Below are positions 1 to 13,920 of a DNA stretch of 64,000 bases, piece by piece. Source of the stretch: Trichinella spiralis (Eukaryota > Nematoda > Enoplea > Trichinellida > Trichinellidae); assembly GCA_000181795.3 (NCBI GenBank), contig CM012954.1:16054609-16118608 (forward strand). Reading direction: 5' to 3'. Numbering within the stretch: the first letter of the stretch is position 1; every line of letters starts with the position of its first letter. The notes beneath the pieces are model-generated. The model was not told the DNA's origin. It was given only the letters and a program-made list of their open reading frames with translations, and made no database searches. Both the position numbers and the translations under genes were made by a program.

Positions 1-534
1 AACTGACATTCAATATGCTGCACATTCAATTGAAGAAACAAATTCAGTCGAAGCTGCGATTATAAAAAAAAATATTTTTTAAATTACAGAACAATGATTG
101 TTGTTGAATTAATCGTTGAAATTAGCATGTCTGTGCTCGTGTGATCAGGGTGGTAGTGTATGAATAAATGAAGAAATGATTTTCTGAAATAAATAAATGA
201 ATGTGATAATTTCAAAATTTACAACGAATAAAAAAAAAGAAGATATACCTGGCAAATAAGATGCATTACGTGCAACGTGAAACGATGAACCAATCATCTA
301 GAAAATACATTATGCAGAATGAAATTTTCGAATGCTACCATTGAAGAAAAAGAGTTTTATGCAAATTTGAAAATACAAAAAATGAACAACACGACAAGTG
401 TACATTTTGTAATATTGATGCTTTCCCACGGTTTGAATGCCGCTTGCCTGGGAAGGCGGCAGACGTTACGCGTGTGCGTGTGCATTTGAATTAATTTTCT
501 GTTGATTTTGACGTCAATGAACGCACTAATTAAA

Positions 535-616
535 GAAAGCAGTGGAGATTGAAAACGAGACTGAGAAAAAGAGGGAAAATGAAGAGAAACAGAGAAAGAG
601 GGAGAGAGAGAGAAAT
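535..616. repeat. Purine-rich tract (GA/GAAA)
   Basis: About 80 nt are almost entirely A and G on the plus strand, ending in a GAGAGAGA run. Low-complexity sequence of no known function. A perfect TGACGTCA lies just upstream at 509-516. Confidence 0.7.
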
Positions 617-991
617 ACAAAGAATGAACGATGCATAATTTCACATCAATATGTGCAAATAATGCTTTTTTCAGCATCAAACGAACAAAAACAAAAAGTA
701 AATAAAATTTGAAATTGCTTTGCAAAAGATAATTGAAAAAAAATACTCAACAAGTATTTAAATCAAATAAATTAATAACAAGATTGTTGAAATGGACAAC
801 GCACATATATATATATTCCTAATACAGTTGCTGGTGAATTTGAACATTTTGCTCCAGTTAATACACGCGGACATGTGTGAAGCGTCTCAAATCACATTAT
901 TTATTGTTTAATTATTTTTTCAACGGAAATTCCTTTCTTGTTTTTTTTAAATCAATACAGACGTACAAATATTACAGCAGCAGTGTATTAG

Positions 992-1016
992 TTGTGTGTA
1001 TGTGTGTGTGTGTGTG
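992..1016. repeat. (TG)n microsatellite
   Basis: Tandem TG dinucleotides interrupted once by TA. Simple-sequence repeat. Confidence 0.85.
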
Positions 1017-1858
1017 GAAAAAGAAATATATTCATCAGCTTTCACATGTACACGAATACATTATTAGCTGAATATACAAAATATATCCATAGGTTGGGAT
1101 GATGAAAAATAAAAAAAGAAAAAGCAAACACTGAATGAGATTTGGGAAAATGTTTGTGCTGGTCGTTTATGCTTTTCATACGCTTGTCGATTGGATTGCT
1201 GCAGCAAATTTTAATTGTTTCTCTTTTTCTCTGTTGCTATTATTGCTAAAGCTATGCTATATCTTAATCGAAATGTTCAATTTAATCAACATCACCACTC
1301 AGTATACATATGGATGTACAAAAATACATACATATATATTTGTGTGTGTGTGCAGACACGTAGGAGTGTATAATTTAATAAAGAGGCAATTTTTTTTCAT
1401 TTTTCAAATGTGAAACAAAAAACCTAGAAGAAAATTAAACTGGATGTTGAAACAATAATTGTTTTCCTTCTTCTTCCAATAAAGTTGACCAACAATTGGA
1501 TTAAATTTGTAAATTGAACACAATAGCTGGGAAAATTGTTCGAACAAAAATTGTAAAGTGAGAAATTTTTTCCCCTTTTCACCAAATTTACATAATAAAG
1601 CTCGAACGAATGAATGAATGAATGGAAAATGTATCAATCAATTTCCAGTGCAAGAGAAAGAGATGAAGCTTAAAAATAGTATGAAATTGTTGTTGATGCT
1701 GTGATTGCTTGGAAAAATTTTACATTTTTTTTGTTGTTATCTCCAAAAAAGAAAAGTCAAAAATAAATAAACACATAACCTGACTAGTGAACGGTTGCTA
1801 AATTTAGCTTTTCAGATAAATGGAAAAAGGGCCGTTGTGTAGAAGAGGAAGAGAAGGA

Positions 1859-1918
1859 TGTAAAGAGAGGGGGGGGGAGTGAGGGAGGGGAAGGTGAAGA
1901 GGAGAAGATGGAGGAGGT
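1859..1918. repeat. G-rich purine tract
   Basis: A purine stretch with a run of nine G and several shorter G runs, almost free of pyrimidines on the plus strand. It could form triplex or G-quadruplex structure, but nothing else marks it as functional. Confidence 0.65.
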
Positions 1919-3999
1919 TGAAAATGCAACTTTTCACTTGACGACGCTTTCAAAGAGCAGCCAACTGCATGCACTTCCATAAATCTCACAAAATTCCACT
2001 ATTTTCCGCATTCAACGCGTGTGTTATACTGTTGTAAAATATATTTTCCTTGGAAAAAGCAAAGAAATGCGTCAGTTGACTCTTTAAGTAGAAAAAGTTT
2101 AAATTCAGATTTCCAACTGGAAACAATTTTCCTTTGCTTTATACATCTTTAAATATAAATATAAATATAAATTTGTGGGTGTGTGGTGTTGTGTGATTTT
2201 TTTTTTCTATCACACGCAAAATGTAATTGAAAATCTATTTTTGAATTTTTTTCATTGTTTCCATTCAACATTGTCACGGTTGAATGGGATGGGAAAAACT
2301 TGGATAAGAAAGCAAGAAAGAAAAAAAAAACAACAACAACAAAAATAGCAGCACTGCTAGCTAACATTCATTACATTTGAAGCCTGTTGTAAACTTACCA
2401 TGCAACATTTTGATGCTTTTCTGAAACTTGCGTTTGAAAAAGTGGCAATTTTTGAAACAACAACCAACTGAACACATTTTATTATTAATAAAATAGTTGA
2501 AAAGTAGCATCTGCAAAAATTTGGGATGCAATTTTTTGAAATTATTATTATTCGATCCAAAATTTGAAATCAAACTGTTTAAACTACACATAAATCGACA
2601 ATATTCATATTTAAAAAAATAAAAAAAAAGCTTTTTTTGTTTTTTTCAACCAGTATTTTCAACTTCCAGAAACAGAAACGAACAAGCAATTGAAACTGGC
2701 AATTAATTAACATTTTGATTATTTTTGTTTATTCAAAAAAAGGAACAGATGAATTTTTGTTGAAATTTAAAAATTAAAATTTTTATTAATATCATCAGTA
2801 GAATAAATTTCTTGAATAAATTATAAACAAATCATGCTTTGCTTTGCTTTTTGATTAACCATACAGCTTGTTAATTATTATCATCAAAACGGAAAACAAG
2901 CGTCTACAATTTTTGAACATGCTAAACTGGTTATGATAGAATTTATGAAAATTTCAACTGTGTAATTCAAATCGACAACTGAACAATAATATTCTAAAAT
3001 TTTTTGTCATAAATATAATGAAATATAAAAAATTATCGTTGTAATTTATCTTATCTTATGTTGGTAGTAAAAATTATTTTCCATTACAGAATATGAATAA
3101 TACAGCAATTTCACAACTACCTGATAAGATTTTTTTTTCAAAACTTCAGAAAAATATAAAAAAGCATCAATTTTATACATTTGACAGCTGTCATTATGAA
3201 AAGGTGATGTACAAGAAGAGAATGCACGGTTCAGGAACAAGTTCAAAATACTACAAGCACAACTGCCACTTATAAAGCTGTTTTTGCTTTCAATGAATAA
3301 AAAATCCAAAAAAATTATATTCATATGATAATAATTTGATGAATTTTTATGAATAAAGAGAAACAATGGTGAAGTGGAAAATTGTTGATGGTCATGGAAA
3401 AAAAAAAGCAAAATAGAGTTTTGCAACAAAACACACAACAGATAATGCAGATAAATGATGGAGAATTTTTCATAAATTTCTTTTTAAAATTAGATGCAAT
3501 TTCGAATTCTAATTACAACGACAATTATCATGATCGCTGTCGACATAAATACAACGATAAATAACAATGAATGGTTGTTTTTCTCTTTATTTAAATTTCA
3601 ATCGCAATTGTCTGCTTTTCATTTGAACATTAAGAGAGAAAGAGAGGAAGAGAAAGATGAGAAATTATTCAAATTTTTAATTAATCATTGAATGATGATT
3701 TGTGGAAATGAGCCTGAAGACAGAGAAACAAATAATGATCGCCAAAGGAAGTGAAAAGATATAAAAGACTTGTTTCGGCGCAAAAATGATCTATATCTAG
3801 CCGCTTCGACCTTCTTTATTTGCTTAAAATGAAACAAACTTTGACATGCAGAAGTGAAAAATCAGCCATCAACACCGCATTCGAATTTAAATGAATAAAT
3901 ATTTAATAAATTTTTAATGATCAAAAATTGTAAACTGCGACATTGTTCAATTTTTTATAACAAGTTATTTTCACATTTACACCAAATTATTTTCCATGA

Positions 4000-4018
4000 A
4001 TATATATATATATATATT
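4000..4018. repeat. (TA)n microsatellite
   Basis: Uninterrupted TA dinucleotides, about nine units. Confidence 0.85.
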
Positions 4019-4538
4019 TATAGATGAAAGCGTGTAATCAAAGGGAAAATCAAAAATTGTTAATTTGCCGCCGTTGACAAAGATGGATAAGATGAAGAAA
4101 TAAAAAATTAGCAGTCAAAATGCGGTGCTGTCAACGACGACGCTTCTTCCCTTTCTCAGTCAGTCAAGACAAGTCAAGTCACATCAACGCCCTTCATTTC
4201 CGCCCGAATGATCCAAATTTTATTGAAAAAAAAGAACACGACAAAATTTGTTAAATTTTAAAGTATATGTTAATTTAAAATTTAAATAAATAAATATTTA
4301 TTTAAAAGAAAAACATACATTTTGATTTTTCTTAAAAAAATCATATATGGAGTGAGAGAGGAGAAGGAATAGAATGATTTTTATGTTATTGAATTCTCGA
4401 CCCAGACAAGACAATTTCTTTGGGTATTGTTTAATCAAAAATTTAATTATCAGTTACATGACCATTACGGAACCATAGGAGCGAGCCGCTTTGGATCCAG
4501 ATGAATTGATTTGATGATGATCATTTGAAAATATTCAT

Positions 4539-4559
4539 ACACACACACACACACACACA
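4539..4559. repeat. (CA)n microsatellite
   Basis: Uninterrupted AC/CA dinucleotides, about ten units. Confidence 0.85.
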
Positions 4560-7500
4560 GAGCACATACAGTGAGGAGAAAAAAATTTTTCATTAAATTC
4601 AAACCAGGTAATATTTTTGATAAGCATAATAAAAATTGTTTACAACAACAAAATTAATATCCCAAATTTATGAATAAAAATATAAAATACTTACTTGACA
4701 ATATTATTTAAATATGGAAAAACGACACCACACAGAGACAAACATGTATCGCTTCTGTTGTTCAAAAACATGGAAAAAGCAAGCAGACTGAGAGAGAGAG
4801 AGAAAAAAAAAATTTTAGCTTCCAATTTAGCATTTCTTCCAACATGCGGTTACTTTTTCTTCTTGCTTTGTTATTTTTTCATTTTTTTGCTATTTTGCTA
4901 TTGAAGAAGAAGCATCTGCATCAGAAGCAGGTAAGCAAGTTGGTTGGTCGATCATCATGCATGTCTGCTGCTCTCCTCTGCTCAATTCAGATGATGATGG
5001 CAGCTACTAAACTACTACCACGATCGTTCTGCTAACGACAAGGTAAGCATGCGATAAGCTGCTTATCGCATAAACCGTAAGCTGACAGGGTGCAAGAAGT
5101 GCAAACAGAGAAAGAAGTCAGCAAGTGTGATTTTTCAAACCATACTGGCAACAAACAATAAACAGCATACTCAAACATAATTATTTCTCACACACACAAT
5201 TTCATACAATACCCAAAAAATGATACATACATATTTATATATATATACACCTCATCCAGTGATGGTAAGCAAAATTGAAAAAACACTACACCACTTCCAG
5301 TAAATTTATGCAAATTTTTTAAAAAGATTACTGTAAAATCCAAAAAGAAAAAAACGTGATTTTAAATAATTTATTGTTCTTTCTTCACAAAATTAATATT
5401 TCAATTATATCAATAATTACAAAGAAAAATTTACAAGCAAAATTTCCCACTATTCTTTTTTCACCTTCTCCCAACCGACTCTACACCGTCTGCGCTGTTG
5501 TGTCCAATTTTGTTTACCGAAACCCAATCATTTTTCCACCACTCTGTACTTAAAAGCGTTACAACTGTCACAGAACGCTCAATTGTTTATTCAAAACAAA
5601 ATTTCATATTTCAATTATACGTTTTTTCACTTTATTAATTATGTAAATGGGAGAAAAAAAACTTACAATTTCACGCGCATGCTATTCTTCTTTAATATTT
5701 TCATTTTCTTTATGTATACTTTTTTTTTTAATTAATATGAAATCGGCTTTCTCTTTTTTCTCTTATACTGGATAAGATCATATTTGAAAAAAAGAAAAGA
5801 AAATCCTAATCACTACTCATATTTCATTCGAACAGTTATTTGAAATCAATTTTCGCCAATTTAATAATATAATTTACAACACAGTATCGGTTAATTTTCA
5901 TAATTGAAAAAACAGAAAAATACAGTTTCATTTTGAATCAAACACTGCTACTATCGGAAAAAAAAATTTACATAAATTTGAAAAGTCTCAGATAAGATAG
6001 GGGATGTTTTTTTCTTTTCTTTTCATGTAATTTTTTTTCTTGAAAAATTTTCTCATTTAACTTTCAATATCAAAATGATTTTTTATCAGTAAAAATGTTT
6101 TCATTCCACCGATTTCATTGTCAATATAATTAAACAGTACGAACAAAAAAAAAACAAATGAAAATTAAACTGATAATAGTTCAACATTTATTCTGCACAG
6201 ACGATCCGTGGAATAAATAAGTTATTAGTTGTTGTTTTTTTCCATCATTTCAATTTGCATAAATTGTAGGAGCAAAATGAGATGAAGACCCTGGTGAAAT
6301 GAAATGCAATACTGGAAAGGAGGAGAATGAAAAGAGACGAAAAAAAAAGAAAAGAGAAAGGCAAAATACCTTTGTTGAGTTTGAAAAACAATATTTTTTT
6401 CAATTCAAAGCTATATTCATTAGCTAATGTTTTTTTAGCATCAGCTATTCTCCACCTAGCGCATCTCATTTATTCAAAAATGAAAAATCAATAGCAAAAA
6501 ATCAGCAAAAATCAATTGCAAGCAGCAGGCATGGATGAGATGAAAGTTACAAAAAAAGAAGAAGAAGAACCGACCGATCGACAACTGAATTTGCTGTTGT
6601 TGATCAGCAGAATTTGAAAAAATCAAAAAATTATAATAACTGCACTTATACATTTTGACCGTTGTTTCGAGAATGAAAAAAACATAAAAGCAAAATTTGA
6701 CAAATGATATGAATGAGAATAAAATATAATTTTAAAAAAATAAAAAAAACCGACCAAAAAGCAAGCCGTCTAGAAAACAAACGACGCAGTTGTGTTCACT
6801 TGACATCTTTCCAGACAATTCAACCGTGAGGGTAATAAATTTCCCATCTTACACAGACACACACACACAGCAATATATAAATATACACCAGCCACCACCA
6901 CCCTTTTGGTTTTCTTCTTCTCCTCTTTTTATTTCAATAAATGAAAAGTTTTCATATTTAACAATAACAACAAAATATAAACAAATACGGTTTGTTTTTT
7001 TTCCACTCGACAGTATTCCAATAACATAAAACAAAAGAAGGAAAAGATTACTGTATTTTTGTTTTTTGTTTTTTATGTATTCGAAAAAAAATTATATGTA
7101 TATATATATATATCAATGTATATTGATTATTGATATGCCGCAAAGTTGAAAACATTTCAAACACGCAGCAGACGAGGCAAAAAAAACAACGATCAAAAAT
7201 TATTGCTACGCATACTATGTGGAAAATCATCTAGAAAAAAATTGAAAATCACCAAATTGTTATCCAAAATCGAACTTCTATACAATTGGTTAGTTTGATT
7301 GGGCCGGTTGATCAATAAATGAATAAATAAAACGAGGCAATTTGCTTGGAATGGAAAAGTTTTGATGGTCAGTTGGAGAAAGAAAAGATTTTCGATTCGA
7401 CAAATTAATGTGCAATCAAATTGGTCACCGGCGGCAATTGGAGGGGGGGGAGATCGTCGATCACGTTTGGTCAAAAGTTGGTACGGTGCAATTTCAAAAA

Positions 7501-8190
7501 TTCCCAACGTCAAAAAAGCAAAATACACAACTTCATCATCCAACATATCTTGCAATTGATAAATTTAAATTTGTTTGTTTTGAGATTTTCACAACGTTGA
7601 TATTTTGCCACAATTGCATGAAGCGATTCAACTGATGTTTGGGTCAATTTCAAATCATAAATTGTACACGGTAGATATTCAATTCAAAAGTGAATTAATT
7701 TTACGATATCAATTGAAAAAGGACAAAAAAATTGAAAATATTATTCGAAAAATTGAACAACCAAAATTGTGAAGAAAAACCGTATGAAATTTCGTATGAG
7801 AAGAAAAACCAAACAGAAAAAAAAAGCATATTATTATCTATTCCAGCATTTTGAAATAAATAAATCATTGGAAAAGTGCAAACATCACCGATAACGTGAA
7901 ACTTTTTGTCTGATCAAGGTAGTGAGAAGAATCAACATGGAACAGAAGAAATCAATAACAGTTTCATCATTGTCTAAGCAATCTTTGCCTGCATGCCCGC
8001 AACTGGGCAATGTATCTTGCCATTGAGACGGCCCAAAAATAGCTGAAAGCATGCAATTTTGAACTTCCTCTTAAAATGCCTAATTATCAACTCCACCCAT
8101 GCCTAATATATTCTACGACGACGACAATTCTATTCTACTAATATTGTACAACTATTTTTCACCTACAAAATATCTCCTACTTTACACCCG

Positions 8191-8233
8191 TCTGTCAGTC
8201 AGTCAGTTTGTCTGTCTGTCTGTCTGTCTGTCT
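8191..8233. repeat. (TCTG)n / (TCAG)n tetranucleotide repeat
   Basis: Tandem tetranucleotides change from TCAG-type to TCTG-type units, ending in about six perfect TGTC units. Confidence 0.85.
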
Positions 8234-11200
8234 AGGCAATAATTTATTGTAATTTTTTTTTGTTTCATTTGCCCAAATTAGTAATTTTAAAACAAGTAAC
8301 CGAAACACGAAATTATTCAACAATGTTCAACAGGTATTATTTCATATATTGAAAAGAAGTAATAAAAATTGATTAATTGTTAATAATCATGTCAAAACTG
8401 ATTATCAATTTACAACGACTAGATCTGATTATATGATCATCTACTTTAAAAACTCCAAAATTTCAATCGGATTACACATGAAAAAAAACACCTCATATAT
8501 ATAATTTTTACGTTGATGAAATTTGCACAACTTATATGTATGGATGTTTTTGTGAAAGAAAACAATCACCTCAACATGTTGTATGAATGTTAAATTTTGC
8601 CAAATTGTGTACATTGCATAAAGTTTTTTTTATGGAGAATGTAAAATTGAGAATTAATAAAAAAAATTTGCTTACTCAATTTTTGTCGAGATGCAACATG
8701 TAGATGTACGGATAGAAGAGTATAATAATGATGATGATGATGATGATGGCACTGAGAGTGAATTGGAGAAAGATGAGATGCAAGTTTACGATCGGTATTC
8801 GACCTCCGTGGCACCACAGGCGGGCGTGCAGGGCTTCTTGACACCCAATTGCAACCGGCAACCAGTCCTGTCACAAAGAACGATCAGACGATTTAGCCTA
8901 CAAAAAGGCCGTCAATTTACGCGCTTAATTTATGGTCTATGCTCTCATCGGCTAGCAAATGAATAGAGAAGGAATTTTTGAATTTATGGAAAATTTAGAA
9001 AATAAACAAATAAACAAAAAGAAACTGCCAAGCTGGGAGGAGATATTTTCCCACGATCATTTTATCCACTGCACAGACGTTTCATAGAGTCGTCGTCTGC
9101 TTGTGTGAATCTTCTTCTTCTTCTTCGAGATGTTCATTTTTTTTGCTACCTTGCAATTCATTCAGGATACATACAACCCACGCGTCTGACTGAGATCTTG
9201 CTGACTAATGACCACCACTGCCCATAGGATATTTAAACATCCGGAAATGTAAAAAGCCGACAGATTATTTATTCTGAAGATTCTTCTTAAAGAGACAGAG
9301 ACAGAGACAGAGGGGAAAAAAGGGAAAAAAGGAAAGCAGAAATCAATAGTGCTGCAACTGCGACGTTTACAGCGTCACATTGGCAAGAGCAAAGGCAAAA
9401 AAAATTAAAATAACATGAACAGTTAATTGTCCATCTAATGAAACCGTTGAACGCGTGTTGAATATCAACTTGATTCCAAAAGTCACAGAGAAAGAAAGAG
9501 AGAGAAAAAAAACCCCAAACCATATACAAAATAAAGTCTCCAAAGGGAAAAATTATTGAAGAAAAGAAAAAAACAATGTGAAAATGCATTTATTTATTTA
9601 TTTATTTATTGTTTTTTTCAATCATTGAAAAATGATTTATATATAAATTTTCATAAAATGATTCAATATATGAAAAAATTTGCTGTTTTTCCTTTTGTCT
9701 TTGAATGTGAATTGAATATTATTTTCGTTAAAAATTTTCCAATGACAATTCATTATGTGAAAAAATTTTCATTTTGACCGTGATTGGAATCGGATAAATA
9801 TATACGTGTCGTAGGAAAAAAAAAGAAAATAGCAACGATCGTTGAAATTAGAAAAAAAAATCATAATTAACCGGCAGAAATTAAGTTCAATTTTCTGTGA
9901 ATTAAAGTGAAAATGAAGGAAAAAATAAAAGATAATTTGTGAATTATTGGACAAAGAGAAAAATTGTTGCTTCTTGTAGAAAAAAAAGATCTCTCAGTTG
10001 AGATGAAAGAAAAAAAATTAATAATAAAATTACAAACCATTCAATTGAATTTTTTGTGTTTGATATTTTTTCTTGACTAACAATATAAAAGTGCAAAGAA
10101 CAAAAAAAGAAAACTACATCCGAGACACACAGTTCATCCGTTGTTGAGTGGAAATTATTATTTAAAAAGACATACCGGGCACGCAAAAGTATATTGATAA
10201 ACGATGTTCGTCTCGTTCGAGGTAAACTTCTTCCATTCTTCAAAAAAGGAAACGCAAATTTTGAACATTTTTCATTGTTCAGAAAAAAAACAGTTTTTGC
10301 AATTAATCTTTCCCAACAACAATTGTACAGTAAGAAATGGTGAGCCCAGCGTGAGCGAAAAGAGAAAATCAAAACAAATCCCTCGAAAAAGAAAAAGTGA
10401 GGACAAATTTGAAAACATTACGGTAGATTGACTGACTGTGGTAAAATTTGAAAAAACAAAAAAATTTTTTTTTCATTTTGCTTCGTTTTGTTTTTGAAAA
10501 TAAATATTATCAAAAATTATGATTAATTAATTTTTGAAAATTTTTTTTTTGAAATTCTATAAAATAAGAAGAATCCAACTCGTTTGAAAGGACCGGCTCG
10601 GTTTGGGGAAGTGTTAAATCACTGACTATTTGCATCAAATCGGAACAATTCACTTTTTGTACAATAAATTAACAGTGCAGTGGCGTGGCCTCGACAAACA
10701 GGCGCGTTCCATTTCTTGTGACAAAAATTAACAGCACCATCTTCTTCTTTGGTAAAATATATACCACCCTATCTATGCATAAGCTGGAAAAAATGGGCAA
10801 AATGGCATCAATGTCTCCACCACCCTCGAGTCTTTTAAAAAAAAGTAAATATTTAAATTTTCAATCATTTTCCACCACACCTAGTTGAGGAAATTTTGCA
10901 AACAATTACAACATCGAGGAACACTATCATATCAACGACACGCAGATATATTCCTTGGACAAAAAGTTTATTTCAATTTAAAAAAATTATTAAAATTTTC
11001 ATAATAATTTTCTAACATTTCAACATTTTGAAACAAGTCAGTCTGGTTTTGAAATGTACATTTTGTACAACATAAATACAGTAATAAAATTCAGCATTAA
11101 AAGTCAGCAGAAGAAGAATAACAACTTGAATCGGAATAAATAAAAACAAATAAAAAAATATAATAAATATGTAAATGGTTTTGTTAATTTTTTGAAGAAA

Positions 11201-13859
11201 TTTATAAAAAACAAAAAATTGGTTCACCGTGATCACATCGATTGGAATGATTGGAAAATTTCAACACAAAAAAAGCAACAACTAAGTTTACCTGAAGTAT
11301 GACGATAAAATTCCAGTTTACACTTTGGAAATAATTTGTTTAAAAAAGTAAATAAATAAATAAACATTGCCGATTTTTCGTTCAGTTAATCTGCTCATGC
11401 GCGAGATCGAAGTTTTGTTTCGACAATGGAATGGAAAAATTTTAAATTTTAATGTACAGAAATTTTCGAACTTTGAAACATAGACGTTTGAAAACTACAC
11501 CATCTTTTTTTTTCAAAGTTAATCTTAATTATAAAAATTTCAAAGGTTAATCACCTTTAAATCATGAAAAAATGCAGGTCTGCTTTTTCTTTTTTGGATC
11601 AAAATTTGAAAAATGTTGGAAGAAGCATTTGATAAATTTAAATACACAAAAGTGAAAAAAAATATTTGAAAAATTGTCGACGTTTGAAATGTTGCAAAAA
11701 TTCACCCACTGAATTTGCATTATTTTCGCAGAAAAATATTTCTTTCACGTTCCGCCGTCCCTCTACCTAGCAAGTGATGAACAGATTTTTGCAAAAAGAA
11801 AAACACTACAACAGAAGTGATTGTTTCAAAATATGGCATACTGTAAACTGAGGATAATTTGCATTCGTTTGAACTTTGAAATTATTTTTATTACCAAAAG
11901 AACTACAAATAAAGGAGAATTTTCTTGTCAGACAAATTACTCATTTTAATGCCTACTTCAAAATATCGATTCAATTCAAATTGATAAAGTATGTCTTCTT
12001 TCAATATGCTTATCACTGCATGTAGAATTCAATTTCACAATTTCATTTTGTTAAAATCATATATTAATACGGACAAAAAAAAACATCATTATTGCATCTC
12101 TCTGTCTTCGGCAACAACAACGACGCTTAATCAAGGTAAAAATTTACAAATGAAATCTGACCAATTTTGTTTTTCTTTACAATTCACCATGAACAGCGCA
12201 CAGAAAATATTTTATTAATATTAATTTATTATCACAAGCCTCCACCTGAAGTCATTCGATTTCAATAATAAATTCGTTTATGAAAAAAAAATTTGAAATG
12301 GTTAGTAAAGTAATTTTTCGATCGATGGGAAGTGAAACAAATTTAAATTTAAATTCAAATGAAAACGTATCAACTGTAAGAAATAATATTGAAAATTCCG
12401 ACTGCATTTATTGGAAAAAAGCGCTACAGTAATGTTAAAAGTATGTTTCTTTTCTGTTCTGTTTATTTATTTATGTATTTATTTATTAAATTTCAAACTT
12501 TAGACGCTTCGGTCGCTTTTATCTAGAGCTGATCGATTAAAAGCCGATCAACAGCAAGTGAATTTTATTACAATGCAGTCAAAAAAGAGCAATCGCTTGC
12601 TTCTATATCGAATTGATAAAGCGAATTCATTTACAATTTGCTCATTCAAATCCAACAGGTTTGCATCTTTTGCGTGTTAAAAATTACGCAAATGTTCAAG
12701 TGGCAATTTTTCTCACACACACGCACACACGCGTACGAATGCATGTACAAAAAAAAGACATGCACACAAAGCATAATTAATCTTCTTATATTCAAAATTT
12801 AAACACTTCTCAAATGCTAAACAAAACATATCAAAGAGAAAAAATGAAATTATTTTTTTTATTTAATAATTATAAAATGAAACTGATACGAGTGGGTGTG
12901 ATTTTTTTTGAGGGGAAAAGGCTTTTCGCTCGTTGGAAAGCAAAAATCAAAGAATCAATTCAAACGCATCCTACTGCACATGCAAAATGTGGAAAAAGAG
13001 TCGAACTCGAAAAAAAATTAAAATATATTTTAAAAAGCAACAAAATTAATGGCAAACTCCAACGTGCGATGTCGCTTACAGTCGATTGCCTGTCTGTCGG
13101 CTTAAATGTAAATCCAATAAAGCTGCTGCTGAACAAAAATGGAGACAAATTATTCATTTTACATTTTTACAATAAGCATCAATTTAATTTAATGCGGTTT
13201 TGGTGAAAAAATTTTTCACAAATTTTCATCATATTTTTCAAATAAACAAATTCAGCTTACCAACTACACAGAATACAAAAATTATCAATGGAAAATTATT
13301 TTTAAAATATCCGTACAAAAATAGCTCATCAATCAGTGCAGTTGATGCGGTGATGTGGAAACGCTCGACGCGATGGAAGACAGTCAAAAATGAAATTGAA
13401 AAAAAACCGCAGCATCGAATTCATCGATTCAACTGACAACTAGAAATGTGGAAAAATATTTCATATTATAAAAAGTAAATTTTCTCTTTAATATTTTCTT
13501 CAGAAAAAAATATATATTTGTAAAAATTAAAAAAAAATTTCACCAAACGAGGCAACAAATTTTCCTTTTTTCATAACAATGTCACACGTTCTAGACGGTG
13601 AAGAAATTTACATATTTCACAAACGTTTCTTTGTTATTTATAATCGATTCCAAAATTCGCTTTGATTTATTTATTTTTCAATACAGCAGAACATGACGTT
13701 GTAGATGATTTTTTGTTTTTTGAAAAATTTCCATACTCCATACATAAATTAACAACATCATACAGTATGCCCACATTTCCGAAGAAGGACAGTGAAAGAT
13801 TAGATGTATAGAAAAAAAAACGAGAAAGACGGGGAAAAAGTGAGTTACGTCGAAGAGGA

Positions 13860-13920
13860 TGACGTCATGTCTGGCGCGTGAGCGCGCGCCTCCGGCGCCG
13901 GCGCCGGCGCTTGGGCGCCG
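13860..13920. promoter_or_regulatory. CpG-rich island with CRE palindrome
   Basis: A perfect 8-bp TGACGTCA (cAMP/bZIP response element type) at 13860-13867 is followed at once by about 50 nt of almost pure G/C, with GGCGCC at 13894, 13900 and 13914. The surroundings are roughly 30% GC. A CRE beside CpG-rich DNA is typical of a promoter, but I see no first exon on either side, so the assignment is inferred. Confidence 0.4.

Noticed and set aside
8191-8233. CRISPR-like short tandem repeat
   Set aside because: It is a tetranucleotide microsatellite without spacers, in an animal genome.
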